The position numbers and the translations under genes were made by a program. This document shows, piece by piece, positions 23,179-35,474 of a stretch of DNA of 64,000 nucleotides. The stretch spans positions 1,302,001-1,366,000 of the forward strand of contig JABYQQ010000008.1 of the NCBI GenBank assembly GCA_022605405.1, read 5' to 3'. Positions within the stretch are counted from its first letter, which is position 1; every line of letters begins with the position of its first letter. This DNA is from Earliella scabrosa. Its lineage: Eukaryota; Basidiomycota; Agaricomycetes; Polyporales; Polyporaceae. Below the pieces are notes generated by a model. It saw nothing but the letters and a program-made list of their open reading frames with translations, was not told the DNA's origin and did no database searches.

Positions 23179-26100
23179 ATGGCGCAGTGGGGACAGGGGT
23201 ATCAGTACCCCATGCAGACGGGCTATAACCCTCAGCAGTTCCAGCAGATCCCGCCGCAACAAACAGGCTTTCCCGGCCAGCGTCCAGGATTCCAGCAGCC
23301 TCAACCGACGGGATTCATCGGCCAGCAGGGTTTCCAGCAGCCTCAGCAGACTGGCTTTCCTGCTCAGCAGCTTCAGTCCCAGCCGACAGGCTTCCCGGGA
23401 CAACAGCAGCTGCAACCGCAGGCGACTGGATACCCCGGGGCTGGCTTCCAGCAGCGCGCCCCACCACCTCCCGTACCTCCCATTCCATCTCAATTTCAGC
23501 AGCAGCAACCTCAGCAGAATGTGCAGACGAGCGGGTTCTTGAGCGCGCAGCAGCCCGTCAATCGGCTCATGAACAGCTCCCCTGGTCTCTCGCCGCTCAC
23601 CGCCCAGGCGACAGGCTACCCTGGTGCTGGCGGCATGCGGCCGCTCGTCCCGCAGGCAACGGGCTTCATCGACCCGAGGCTGCAGATGATGACGAATACG
23701 TTCCTTCCTGCCAACACGTCCGCTCCTTACAACGCCGCGGGTCTGCCCCAGTTCCAGCAGCAGCAGAGCGGCTTCAACCTCCAGCAATCGTTCCAGCAGC
23801 ACAACCAAGCCCAGCGCGGGAGCACGGCTCCGAGGGTGCCCTGGGCTCTCTCGAAGGCGGAGAAGAAGAACTACGACCAGATCTTCCGAGCTTGGGACCA
23901 GCAAGGGACGGGCTTCATCAGTGGGCAGACGGCGCTGGAGGTGTTCGGACAGAGCGGGCTGGACAGGAACGATCTCGCGAAGATATGGTGCGTATTTGAC
24001 ACGTTGTGTTCGCGCAGCTCGCATTTATGCGGAATCGCAGGGCTCTCGCCGACGTTGACAATCGGGGCAAACTCAATCTGGCCGAGTTCCACGTCGCGAT
24101 GGGTCTCATCTACCGGAGTGAGTGCCTCTGCCAGCGTCACTCCGCTCATACCTGACTGGCCTTCTAGAGCTCAACGGCAACGAGATCCCCGATGTCTTGC
24201 CGCAAGAGCTTGTCCCGCCCTCTCATCGTGATCTCGAGTCCTCGGTCGACGTCTTGAAGGACATTCTGAAGAACGACACCCGCGCCCGTTCTCCTGCCGG
24301 TCCCGATGCTGGCCCGATATCGTACCAGCGGGAGCGGTCCCTGTACAGCAACGCCGCAGGAGCTGGCGGTCGCAAAGACGCCACGGTCTACAAGTTCAAC
24401 GACGAGGCTCCTGCCGGCGGCTTCTACCAGCCCCGCTCGCGGCACGTCGACCGGTCTGCGATCCGGACGACGAGCGAGAGTGCGAGTCCTGCTGCCGATC
24501 TCGACGATATGAAGCGCGAGTTGGACAATACGGCGAAGATGCTCGACCGCGTGGTCGAGGCGGACGCGTCCCGGACGGCTGAAGACGACGCGCTTGCTCG
24601 CGAGATGGCGGACCTGCGTGCACGCATCAAGCGGGTCAACGACGACCTGGCAGAAGTGTCGATTGGACCCCGGAGCGCTGCGAAGGACGAGGAGCGACGC
24701 CGACTGGACCGCGAGCTCATGGACCTCCGGTATAGCAAGCTGCCTGACCTCGAGCGGCGTATCGAAGACCGCGAAGCGCGTCGTGAGCGCGAGAAACGCG
24801 AGTGGGCCCGCGAGCGAGACCGGCGCAACGACCGGTTCGGGCGATACGACGACCGCGACGACCGGTACTCCTCCTCTCGCTACGATCGCGAGCGGGACTA
24901 CGACAGGCCAAGAAGTGCATACGACCGGGACGACCGAGGGAGGGACGACAGGGACTATCGTGATCGCGACCGCGACCGTGACTATGACCGCGACCGACCG
25001 TACTCGCGCAATCGGGACCGCGACTATGACCGCCCTCGCAGCCCGCCTGCCGCCCGTGAAGCGCCGCCTCCACCACCTGCACCGCCCGCCACGACTGCTC
25101 GCTCGCCTCCGCCGGCGCCATCGACACAGCAGAAGAAGGCGCTGACTGCTCAGGAGCGCAGCGCCCTCGCGCAGCAACGTATACGCGAACGTATGGCCGC
25201 GCTCGGCGTCGTTGCGCCCTCGACCACGCCCACGATCGACACGAGCGTTGAGGACAGGCTCGCGCAGGAGAGGAAGGAGGCGGAGGAGAGGGCAAAACAG
25301 GCTGAGCTTGAGGCTGAAAATCGCGAGCGACTGCGGAGAGAGCGCCTCGAGGGCGAAAAAGCCTTGAAGGAGGGCAAGACTCCTACTTCGCCCAGCACTC
25401 CTGCTCCGCCCGCGCCCGCGCCCGCTCCGCCTGCTGCTCCTGCGTCTGCGCCAAAGCCGGCCCCGCCGCCTCCATCAAAGGCAAAGCCGCCAGCCCCTCC
25501 CCCGCCCCGGGCACGGGGTGCGGCACCTCGGCCGCCCGTTGCTGCTCCAGCACCTCCAGCACCCGCACCCCCGCCGCCTGCGCCCTCCGCTCCTCCGGCC
25601 GCGCCTGCGGTCGACCCCGAAGAGGAGGCCATCCGTGCTCGGGAGGAGCATCTGCGGAAGCAGCGCGAAGAACGGCTTGCACGCCTCAAGCAGCTCGAGA
25701 AGGAGGAAGAGGAGGCGCGTCTGGCTGAGCAGCAGTATGAGGCTCGTCGTCGTATGCTCGCGGAGCAGGCTCAGCAGAGGTCCACTCCGCCTGTGTCCAC
25801 CCCGCCGGTCGCGCCGCCACCCCCGCCTGCACCTCCTGCACCTCCCGCACCTCCTGCCCCGGCGCTCCCAGCTGCACCTGCAACGCCTCCGCCCCCTCCT
25901 GCGCCGCCTGCGCCACCTGTTGCAAGCCCGCCTTCCTCCGACAAGTCCACGAATCCGTTCAGTCGGTTGATGAAGGAAGGCTCGAGCGCCGCTTCTTCCC
26001 CCGGTACACCTCCTGCCAACGGGAGTCATAACCCCTTCTTCAAGAGTCAAGCGGCGGCGCCTCCCGCTGCGCCCCCCGCACCCCCCGCGCCCCCCGCGCC

Positions 26101-27461
26101 GCCAGCGCCTGCTTTCCCCCGGTCGACCTCGAGCCCGGCGCCTCCTGCGGTCAAGACGTCGTACCACACCGCACCCGCGGATGACGACGACGACTGGGAC
26201 GATATCAAGGAGAAGGACGAGGACGACAGCAGCGAGGACGAGCTCGACTCGTCCAGCGCCGCGCGCAACAAGCTCGCGCAGCAGCTCTTCGGCAGCATCC
26301 TCCCGCCTTCGCGCCCCCAGTCTGCCGCGCCCTCCGGCCCCGCCGCCAAGACGTCTGAGCCGTCGAGCCCCGCGCCTCCTCCTCCGCCGCCGCCGCCTCC
26401 GAGTGCGCCTCCCATGTCTATGAACATTCCTGCAGGGGCTGGTGGTCCCCCACCTCCGCCCCCGCCCCCGCCCCCGCCAGGTGCTCCTCCGGCACCGCCT
26501 GCGCCCTCGGCTCCTGTCGCTGCCCCTGCTCCGAGTGGAGACCGCAGCGCACTGCTGAGCGCCATCCAGGCCGGCAAGTCCCTCAAGAAGACCAAGACGA
26601 ACGACCGCAGTGCCGCGCCGGTGTCCGGGAAGGTCGTGGGGGACACCGCTCCCCCGACGCACATCAATGCTGCACCACGTGCGCCTTCTCCTCCCGCCCC
26701 AGCCCCGGCTCCCGCGCCGGAACCCGCTGCTGAGCCGATGGGCCTGCCGATGTTGTCGAGGAGCAATCGCGAGTCTGTGGATTGGTATGCGGGGCTTGCG
26801 GCCGATGGCGGGGCCGTTCAGCGTGTCCCGTCGGAGACTTTGCCGTCGATGGCGGAGGAGGCCGAAGATGTCCCGGATGTTGTTCCCCAGATACAGGTCG
26901 AGGGCTCGGATGAGAATGCTATGGCGGATGTGGATATGGGTACTGGTATGTCTTGCACTGCTTTGTCTGGGCAGAGATTTGCACTGATGCATTGCGCAGA
27001 GTATCGTGTGCGCTCGCTTTACGCGTACGAGGCTCAGCGCCCGGAGGAGCTGAGTGAGTTTCCTCTCGTGTCGCACACCCGGCTTACGCTGACAAGTTCT
27101 GTTAGGCTTTGGCGAGAATCTCATCCTGACCGCGCACCCGTCCAAGTCAGGCGGTGATTGGTGGTACGGAAAGACTGTACGGGATGGCAAGACCGGCTTC
27201 TTCCCCAAGACCTATGTTGAGCAGTACACTCCAGGTAGGTCGTCCTGTGTCCGTTACGTCGTTGATACCCCCTGACCCTTCCATCCAGCGATCGCGCACG
27301 CGCTCTACGACTACAACGGAAACAACGCGGACGAACTGCCGTTCTCGGAAGGAGACCGGTTGACGATCGTCGATAGATCAGATGCGGATTGGTGGAAGGC
27401 AGAACAGGGCGGGGTTGTGTTCATCGTGCCCGCCGCGTACCTCGCGCTCGCAGATGGTTAG
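23179..27461 (+). CDS. CIN1: Intersectin/Pan1-like endocytic scaffold, short form (EH, coiled coil, WH2, two SH3)
   Basis: Exons 23179-23987, 24041-24117, 24168-26945, 27000-27053, 27106-27234 and 27289-27461 give exactly 1339 codons. Residues 1-210 are Gln-rich with repeats of the type QPTGFPGQ, as in Pan1. One EH domain (about 217-310; YDQIFRAWDQQGTGFISG, then ALADVDNRGKLNLAEF with the EF-hand loop) should bind NPF peptides. A coiled coil and an Arg/Asp repeat region (residues 400-600) precede long Pro-rich stretches. A WH2-like actin-binding motif (RSALLSAIQAGKSLKKTK) is followed by two SH3 domains (VRSLYAYEAQRPEELS...WWYGK and AHALYDYNGNNADELPFSEG...WWK). This order matches Cryptococcus Cin1 and animal intersectin. 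The TAG that ends this form lies in a GTTAGT splice donor, and the DH-PH exons start 108 bp on; see the next entry. Confidence 0.85.
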
Positions 27462-27568
27462 TGTGTCCTTCTGCGCTCGTCCCTCGACCCTTTTGTTCAC
27501 GTTGCCGGCAGGCTGAAGTGTCTCATATTTTTCTTTGCATGTATCTTTCGACTGAATCATCTCGGACA

Positions 27569-30071
27569 ATGACAAAACTCTCTCTCGACCCGTCGTCACA
27601 CATCCCGCTTGTAGCCGTGACCGCTCCCACAGAGACCGCAGATGTCCCAGCAGCAACGCCCGCGGAAGAGGCGAGCTCGAACGAGCCTCCGGCGCCGGTT
27701 TCGGCTGCAAGTCCTCCCCGTCCCGAAGCGCTCTCACGTATCGACATCGACATCCAGGACAATCAAGATGACGACGATGATGAGTCGGATTCGGACTACG
27801 TGACTGCGAGTGAATCGGAGTCGGACGAGGCTGACAATGAGGAGCAGCAGGACGAAGAGAGCAGACGTACGGAGCGCGAAGCTCGAGAGGCAGAACGTCA
27901 GAGAGTGCTAGAAGCAGCTGGCCTCATCATCAAGACGGAGTCTCGGCCCCCTCCTCCTCGCCCCGCCCGAACGCGGAGTCGTCGGAGACGGCCCGCGCCC
28001 GCCGTTCCCGAACGCTCACCGATGGTGCCCACGTCGCCGCTCAAGGAGCTACCGCCGCTGCCAGACGGCGAGTCGCCGAACCACTCGCTCAGGCTGGACG
28101 ACGCGTACGAGCGGTATGAGGCGTTCCGGCAGAGCCACCTGTCGACGAACCGGCTCTCTATCGCGTCTGTCGACAGTGGGCTGTCCGTGTCAACGAGCCC
28201 GACCGCGCCGTCGTTTGTGTCGATGACGCCGACGACCACGACCACGACGTCGATGTCGTTATCCGAGCCGGGCGAGTCGCGCACACATTCGTCGTTCTTG
28301 CACTTCTTCGGGCGGAGCCGCACGCCTGCGAATGACGGGGAGGCGCACCCCACGAGACCTGTGATTTCTGCCCCGATTCTGCAGCGGGAGCCATCGCCCT
28401 CTCCGGAGGCGGATGCGGCGTTTGGTTCTGTGAGTCTTTGCTGCGTTCAGACTGGTTCGCGGTGCGGAGTGAAGATTGATCATGGTTGTTGTAGTCATGG
28501 GCGAGCTTGGTCGACAAGTCTGCTTTGGAGGAGATCCCGACCGGGGAGCGTCGTCGCCAAGAGGTGCGTCGCACACCGTCGCTGGGTGGTTTGCTTCGGA
28601 CGCTCACGGGCCGGTCTAGGCGATCTTCGAGCTCATTGTCACAGAGGCGGCGTATGTTCGCGACTTGCAGCTGATTGTCGAGGTGCGCGTTGTGCAGTTC
28701 CGCGATCCCCTGTGCTTCTGACCGTGCCGGGCAGCATTTCTACGCGAACGTGTACTCGCTGCTAGATGAGAAGGCGAGGACGGTGGTCTTTGCGAACGTG
28801 GAAGACATCCTGCTCATGAACACGGTACGTGCCCCAACTAGAATGCCGTACGAGTTGTTCATTGTGCTTTCACCAGACGTTCCTGAGCTCTCTAGAAGAG
28901 AGGCAGAAGGAATGCCGGTTGTACGTTGACAGGATCGGAGACATCTTGAAGAACAACATGGCGAACCTGAGTGTCTACATGGTCTGTGCGCTGACCATAT
29001 CCTTAGTCATCCGCGCTCAGAGGACACCCCATACAGGACTATTGCGTCAATCAAGCCACGGCTATCAAGGTTTTGCAGTCTCTGCGGCAGTCAAACCCTG
29101 AACTTTCAGCTTGTCTCCAAGTAACTCTTCGAATACTCATGACCCCGAGCAGTGCTCATCCGTCCTTTAGCGCTTGCGAGACGATCCAACTGCCAGAAAT
29201 CTCGACCTATCAAGTTATCTACTGGTCCCTAGTGCGTCCCAATGCCCTCCAATTGTTTACAACCTGCTGAATCTTGCTCCCAGTGCAACGAATCACCAGA
29301 TACCCTCTACTGTACAAGCAGGTGAGTCTGCGCTGTAAGGCGCTTCGGGGGCGACTGCAGCTGAAGGCTGCAGATCATCCACTATACCGACCCCGGAGAA
29401 GATCGCAACGATATAGAACGGGCCCAGAACATGGCAGAGAAGGTACTCGAGCACATCAACGAGACCATCCGCGAACAAGAAGGCAGAGAGCGTCTCAAGG
29501 AGATCTCGAAGGACCTCTGGGTGGGGCAAGGGTGCGTCTCGGCACATTCTCCCGTCCACACACACTTAACGCTTACGTCGTTTCTAGACGTCTCGATCTG
29601 ACTGCCCCCACGCGGTACATGGGCCCCAGGAAGCTGCTGAAGGAAGGGATACTCCTGAAAGCGAAGAGCGGACGGAAGCTGCGCGCGTTTCTGTGCAGCG
29701 ATATCCTAGTGCTCACGGAGGAAACCACAAAATCGCTGTATCGCATGGTGTGTTCTTCAGTCAAGGTTTCGTGTTTGGCATCAACTCAACTGCGCATCGC
29801 AGCCTCTATCGCTGGCCGAAGTCGAGGTTCGCGAGACAACGGGAGGTCGAGGTATGGCGACCTACATACGCTCAATCGGATCTGCGCACTGAACATCTTT
29901 GCAGATGACCATTCTTTCCAGCTCGCAGTGGCGTATCCTCGTGGTGGCGACGTAGTCGCTCTGCGAGCGACGACTTCCCGCGAATGTCAGACCTGGATGC
30001 AGGCGATACACAGCGCCAGCAAGAGGTGCCGCGAGGCGCAGCGTCGAGCTACGCGGCGATCGCGGGGATGA
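27569..30071 (+). CDS. RhoGEF (DH) and PH module, probably the 3' part of the intersectin gene
   Basis: The first exon (27569 to about 28430) is acidic and Ser-rich. Small exons then build a Dbl-homology domain: AIFELIVTEAAYVRDLQLIV, HFYANVYSLLDEKARTVVFA, SLEERQKECRLYVDRIGDIL, LDLSSYLL and the hallmark VPVQRITRYPLLYKQ. A PH domain follows from RLDLTAPTRYMGPRKLLKEG through TTSRECQTWMQAIHSASK, with the stop at 30069-30071. DH domains load GTP on Cdc42/Rac/Rho. The order SH3-SH3-DH-PH is that of long intersectin (ITSN-L) and Cin1-L. The exon 6 donor at 27457 (phase 1) meets in-frame acceptors at 27614 (GCTTGTAG) and 27632 (CTCCCACAG), so a joined protein is possible. Without that splice this part could be a separate gene starting at the ATG 27569. 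No C2 domain was seen after PH. Confidence 0.8.
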
Positions 30072-30568
30072 GCGCGACAGCCATCACGGACGCTACTGAC
30101 TGGGCCTTATTATATTATAATGAGACGCTGTTGTGTCTCAGATCTCACCCTCGGAACACTGTCGGACGTTACTTGCCTACTAATAATTGTTCGTCACGAT
30201 GTATATGGTTTCACGTTGTGTACTTGCGAGCGCGCTTCACGATTGCTCGGGGATGCTACGGGTTGTCTATCCAGGGCGTCCGTCGACGATCTGCGCTCGC
30301 AGAAAGAACTGACCAGCAGAATTGTCAGCCCGCTCATGTAGGTGCTGAAGCGCTAGCACATGTGGTGGTTGCTTGGTTCAGTGCAGTGGTGTATGGTCCA
30401 AAATGATACAGTCATGGCATGGCGATGCATCGTACAATACCCCACATGGGGTGTCCAAAGCGACAATGATTTCTGCGGGCACCGTTTCAGGGCCCAGGGA
30501 ATACTCAATATACAACGCACCGTGACGACGTACCTCCTCAACTCTCAGATCTCAGATCTCAACTCCAG
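30072..30568. other. Intergenic region
   Basis: About 500 bp between two convergent genes. It probably holds 3' UTRs, and nothing else was recognised. Confidence 0.5.
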
Positions 30569-30862
30569 TCACAATTCATCACCGCCTCTCTTAGTCCTCA
30601 GCTTCGGTAGATCTTGAACATCAACCCGCAACACTCCGTTCAGCGCGTTCAAGGCGTCCAACACCTCTCGCTGAGCATGTGCCCAGCTATCTCGGGGCAC
30701 GCCCAACAGTTGCACGTCTTGCAGCGCGCCGACGCGACCGAGTCGGGTGATGAGCGGGTGGACCACGAGGTCGTCAGGGTTCGTATACAGCGCGGAAGTT
30801 GGTGAAAGAGTGACGGTGATGAAGACGTTGTCTGCGTGCTGTTGAGCGAGCGGAGTGGTCAT
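30569..30862 (-). CDS. Small uncharacterised protein (97 residues)
   Basis: This is a single intact frame from an ATG at 30862 to a stop at 30569. The protein has a balanced composition (QHADNVFITVTLSP, LVVHPLITRLGRVGALQDVQ, EVLDALNALNGVLRVDVQDL) and no signal peptide or membrane segment. Predicted strand-helix alternation and normal codon use make it look like a real small protein. I do not recognise the family. Its own promoter would lie in the 260 bp between it and the OPA3-like gene. Confidence 0.55.
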   Translation of the reverse strand: MTTPLAQQHADNVFITVTLSPTSALYTNPDDLVVHPLITRLGRVGALQDVQLLGVPRDSWAHAQREVLDALNALNGVLRVDVQDLPKLRTKRGGDEL

Positions 30863-31124
30863 GGTGGTAGGTCAAGGTGCGTACACGGTAGAATCACTTG
30901 CCTGCCTCGTCGGTGCTTGCGTCATACATGGGTCCGGTCCGGACTTCCGGATGGCCTTCACCACCATCTGTCCTCCAGTGGAGATCCACGGAGGACGCAG
31001 GCAACAGGCAGCGGACGGCTCACAGAGCGGAGAAGACGAGTATGATTAGTGTCATCTAGGTCTATGATAGCAGAGGCGCAGCGATGTAGATGGACAGCAC
31101 AACTCAATGCACGTAACAGAATGT

Positions 31125-31991
31125 CTATGTGCTCGTCGACGAGTTGGAGTCGGAAGGAGTGTCTTGCGGGGGACTAGAGGACTCTGGGGGATACGGAGGC
31201 GAGGGCGGAGGCTTCTTCGTGAGGTCGATACGAGGGAGCGGTAGCGGCGTACCCTCAAATTCTGCCCATCCACCTCTCAGCCCAATCTCCACCACTCGTT
31301 GCAGTATTCGCTGAAGCTCATCGTGCCTTCGAGCGAGCATTTCGTCAGCATATGCACCCGTAGGAGCACACGGACAACGTACGACAGATCCAATACGTAC
31401 CGCATCGATTCCTCCGCCATGCGCTCCTCGTAATGTCTCGCAAGCGTGTCTATCCGCTTGTTCAGGCTCTCCACGCTTTCCTTCAGGTCGTCCAGCTGGT
31501 CATCGACCGCGTCTCTTCGTTTCGTCGTATTTCGCGACGACCGCCACGTCTCTCCGATGATAAGTCCAGCAGCGACCGTGAACAAGAAGCCTTCCGCGAT
31601 CATGTTCGCACCGCTCTCTATGGCTCTGTGTATTGAGGTCACATCAGAGGCATAAGGACACGCAGGAATATCGCTAACCTTGTCTCCGAGAGCGGCCGAA
31701 CGTGTTTTGCGGGTTCTCCTAGGAGGTTGGTGCGCATCTTCACTTCTGTCCGGTACATGGTCTGCGCGAAGCCGATACAGAACGAACGAAAGCTTTCATG
31801 CCTGACCCCCCAAGTGTTTAGTACGTGTCAACAGTGTCCATAGGCTCTCCAGAATACTCACTGCTTCGCCTGAGCCTTGATTTGGTTGCTTATGGGTTTC
31901 GCTAGCGTCTTGCACCGTTCAGAGAGGGTGCCAGCTCGCTATTGTTCGGACTCACTCGGATCACAAGCGACGCGAGCTTTGCAGAGGCCAT
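31125..31991 (-). CDS. OPA3-like mitochondrial protein
   Basis: The ATG at 31991 opens MASAKLASLVIR. After an intron, TLAKPISNQIKAQA follows, matching the OPA3 start (KL--L-IR---KPLAN-IK). Further exons give HESFRSFCIGFAQTMYRTEV, FGRSRR, then AIESGANMIAEGFLFTVAAGL, a hydrophobic stretch, and IIGETWRSSRN. A coiled coil (DDQLDDLKESVESLNKRIDT) follows, then a Pro/Ser-rich tail ending at 31125. OPA3 proteins sit in mitochondrial membranes and affect morphology; the exact reaction is unknown. The gene is divergent from the DUF6697 gene at 32273, sharing about 280 bp of upstream DNA. Confidence 0.82.
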
Positions 31992-32272
31992 AGTCGGAAA
32001 TGCGACGAGTACTAGAGTGAGGTCAGCAAGGCAAGAGCGTGTTGAAGATGTGCATGACGGTGGGGACAGCGTGGACGACGAACGTGAGCCGAGCAACGAC
32101 GCGTCGCCTCTGCCGGACCGACGAAGTCCGAAGCGCTCGCAAGCCTTGCTTTCGTTCTACCACCACCACACCCCTACTCTAGATCTTCTTGATACTATCC
32201 TAGTTTCCTTGCTTACGGCGACCCCTGGAAAGTCGACCTAAAGTAAAGCCACGACATCACGACCTCTAGGAC

Positions 32273-34225
32273 ATGGAGAACGGCCATGCCACGGTGATTT
32301 GTTTCGTACTGATGCCGACTCTACAGCGACTGACGGCCTTCTATAGCTCGCAGAATCCGTCTCCGTAGAGAATGAGATGCTACTACTGGAGAGAATGCGA
32401 GTGCAAGAGGCTCTGAATGCGCGGGACGTCGCGGTATCTCGCCTTGAAGAGGCGTGCGTCTCTGTGCGCGAGAAGACCATTGCGCTCGATGCCCTGCGGG
32501 ACGAGAAGGCGCAGCTTGAGCAGAAGCTCGCATCGATGAAGGAGAACGTTCCGGACAACAGCCGCCGTGAGGTTGCAGAATCGGGTGTTAACACGAACAG
32601 CCTATCTCCCTTCCGCAAATCTACGACCGTCTTGAAGCCGATAGACGAGCAGTTCGCGTCGATGACTATGTCGGATAGAGGAGGAGTGTGGAATGAAGAG
32701 GTCGACAGTGATATAGAGGTATGTAGTGACTATATGCGCTTTCGATTGTCCTCCGAGACCTGTCGTTGCTGCAGAAGTTCAAGCAGAGTATCGATTCGCC
32801 TGCCGGCAGGCTGGTGAACATCACTCACTCACCCAACGCCGCCACGAACGTACTAAGGGACCTGTCGAACACATACACCTTCGCCAACGTGCCTCCGCCT
32901 ACATTAAGTCCTTTCTCACCATACGCAGTTCCTCATATCGACACACCGGAGTCACCCTGGGCGGCTCTTGAGATTGAGCATCAGGTATGTGAACTCTCCG
33001 CTGTTACATGATCTCGCCGTCTCACTCCCACTAGGTTGCGTTGCCAAGCATCAGCACGGCGGAGAAGATTGACGCTAGATACGCCATTCTTGCGTCTCTA
33101 CCGCTTCCATCGGACATACCGGACGACTCGCTGACGCCAATTCTCGTACCTCCTCCCTACACTCTTCATGACTTCATCGGGACGACCTCAGGCGTACGTG
33201 GTCCATACTGACTATGTATGCGTGTCTCATGATGTCTCGACAGCTGCTACGAACTCAGTACGTGCGTCTGTGCTGTCTCTAATGTGGACCGCTTGCGCAT
33301 GCATACAGGCTGGGCAACTACCGCGTCTTCCAACAATCTACGACGACTTGGTGTCCGGAGCGCGAAGAGCACGGGTACTACCTCACGCCTGTCTTCCTAT
33401 GTAGCACCAATCCGCGGGTCAGCACGGCACACAGGTGGTCCGCCGTCGACATCGCAGCCAAGCTTGATGTGCCAACTGGTGAGTGCGCTCTGTATCTGAG
33501 ACCGCGACGTAAGCGCATATCCTCCACAGAATGCTTCTACAATAAGGACGGGAAGTGGTACTACGCAGGCGTTTATAAATCCTTCCGACTCGAAGACTTA
33601 TGCACGCAGGAGTGGGAGTGCTTGTCTACTGAGGTGCGTCTTGCCTTTCGTATAGCCTGAGTATATCATGACGCCTGATATGTAACCAATCCTTCTGCAT
33701 ACTCTTGTGTCGCAGACATCTCAAGCCTTGGTCAAGGAATCTCTCGCAGCGCGCAAGAACACCTCCCCGCAGAACATCTACGAGACGAACCAGCTCTACT
33801 CCGCGGGCGCACTCAAGGTCGCCTGTATCGGTCTCCAGTGTATCGGCTTCAACAACACTCTCTACCGCAGTCTCTTGGAGCACGCCGCCCTGTGTACGCA
33901 AACGGGCAAGTGGCGCACTCCTACGGGCGGTTTCAGCGGCGGCCTCTGTCTCAGCCCGACGACGACAAACGGACCCGGACCTGGACCCGGCCCTACGACG
34001 ACGTGGCCACCGAACGCGACTGTGACCGGACCTGGAAGCCCTGTAGTGCCGATGGCTGGGATACAACAGCAACAGCATCAGCAACAGGCTGGCGGCGTGG
34101 GCGTCATTGGGCGACCGACTGGACCTGGGCTTGTGCGACACCCGTCTCCGACCGTGCTTGTTCTTCAGCGCGGACCTCAGGATCACTCGTCGATGTCTGG
34201 CATTGGCTCACCTGGGACGACTTGA
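32273..34225 (+). CDS. DUF6697-type uncharacterised protein with N-terminal coiled coil
   Basis: A 21 bp first exon (32273-32293, MENGHAT) joins in phase to 32347, giving LAESVSVENEMLLLERMRVQ. Residues 10-80 form a coiled coil. The C-terminal half, assembled over several exons, carries LGNYRVFQQST, TWCPEREEHGYYLTPVF, TNPRVSTAHRWSAVDI, ECFYNKDGKWYYAGVYKSF and NIYETNQLYSAGALKVACIG, which I recall as the DUF6697 signature common in Agaricomycetes. Trp, Cys and His in these blocks may mark a conserved fold, but no function is known. A Gly/Pro/Gln-rich tail follows and ends at 34225. No membrane segment or signal peptide is seen. Confidence 0.72.
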
Positions 34226-35474
34226 TCAGCTCGAACGCATCATCGGCATTCGGCTACGACTTGGTTGCAAGGAAGCGGCTCTCAGCTGGATGCGTCGAGG
34301 AGCTCGGTATCTGGACTTTGGGCGACACTGGCTAGATCGGATGGAGCACTGCGCTGTGGTGTGGTGTGGGGTGGTGTAGCACTATGCGCTTCTGACTTTG
34401 TTGTCGGTGTGTTTGTATCCTTGTCGCATGGATTTCCCGTCAATCGCATACCTTTCTCATCTCAATCCTGTCTCGCTGATGGAGGCTGTACCATCAGGGG
34501 CATAACATCTGCTCCGAATAATCCAAATCCTGTCGCCTTCGGTGCTTCCGCCACTAAAGGGCTGACGAGGACCCTTCATCTTCGAGATTCTAGCCTCGGC
34601 GATAATCGTGGCATGCAAAAATCGCGATCAAGTACAGCTTCATCACGCTCGGATATTCGCAAACGGTGTACCTTCAAGGGATGCAGCCTTGCTTGTGGCG
34701 TTGAATGACGGGGCGGTGGACATCACGGTGCGTCGCTACATTGTCTCGACGGGCTCCCAAGCTGATTCATGATGGTTCCTATCACCCAGCTTCCACTGCG
34801 TACCCAGAAGTCTTCGCAAGATGAATCCTCAGGGCTTTATGCGGTGCGTGTTTATTGGAAGTTGAAACGCATCCGCGCAGGCTTCTGAGATAGGGCGGTC
34901 TGTCGCTCAGGCTCCTCAGAACCGGATGACGAGGGTGCTAAGTATGTCCGTGGTAGTTCCACTCCAAACTCGGTCATGGAACCAATCTTGCCCTGTCTAT
35001 TCTGGTCTACATATCTCCCCCAGGCATGAAGTGCTGTCCAATTGCCGCCGCTCCCAACGAGACGCCGTTAAATCTCCATCTATCCCCCCCGCTCGTCCGT
35101 CACTTACGGGCGTGACAGGAAGTCAGAGACAGCACCCGGGCCATCACTCGGGAAGTACGTCTTTGGAAAGCAGTCGTTTGTGTTGGTACGTGAGTCTCCT
35201 GAAAATCTGTCCATTTGGACTCTTCCATGCTGACACAGACAAATGTAGCACGGTTAAGGCGCAAGCCTGTAGATCTCGCATGTCACACGAGGAGTGTTCT
35301 CTATAGCTGAGGGCTGTGCATGGACTGTAGCCGGAGTAGGCCGGCGGCGTCACACTATCGTTCTGGATCCGAGGACGGCGTGGACGTGGATGTGGATGGC
35401 TGCATCTACAGTATAAAGCGCTCTTTTGGGCTTGAAACGTTCCCCATTTCCTCACCAGTTCGGACGCTATCTCC
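34226..35474. other. Intergenic region
   Basis: No gene is recognised in about 1.25 kb. Short frames at 34265-34708 and 34926-35306 show no family features. The last few hundred bases should hold the promoter of the DUF6533 gene. Confidence 0.45.

Noticed and set aside
25475..27208. Long open frame of 577 codons on the minus strand
   Set aside because: It is antisense to the Pro/Ala-rich intersectin exon. The GC-rich repeats (CCG/GCC) leave all frames open, and its Arg/Gly-only composition is not protein-like.
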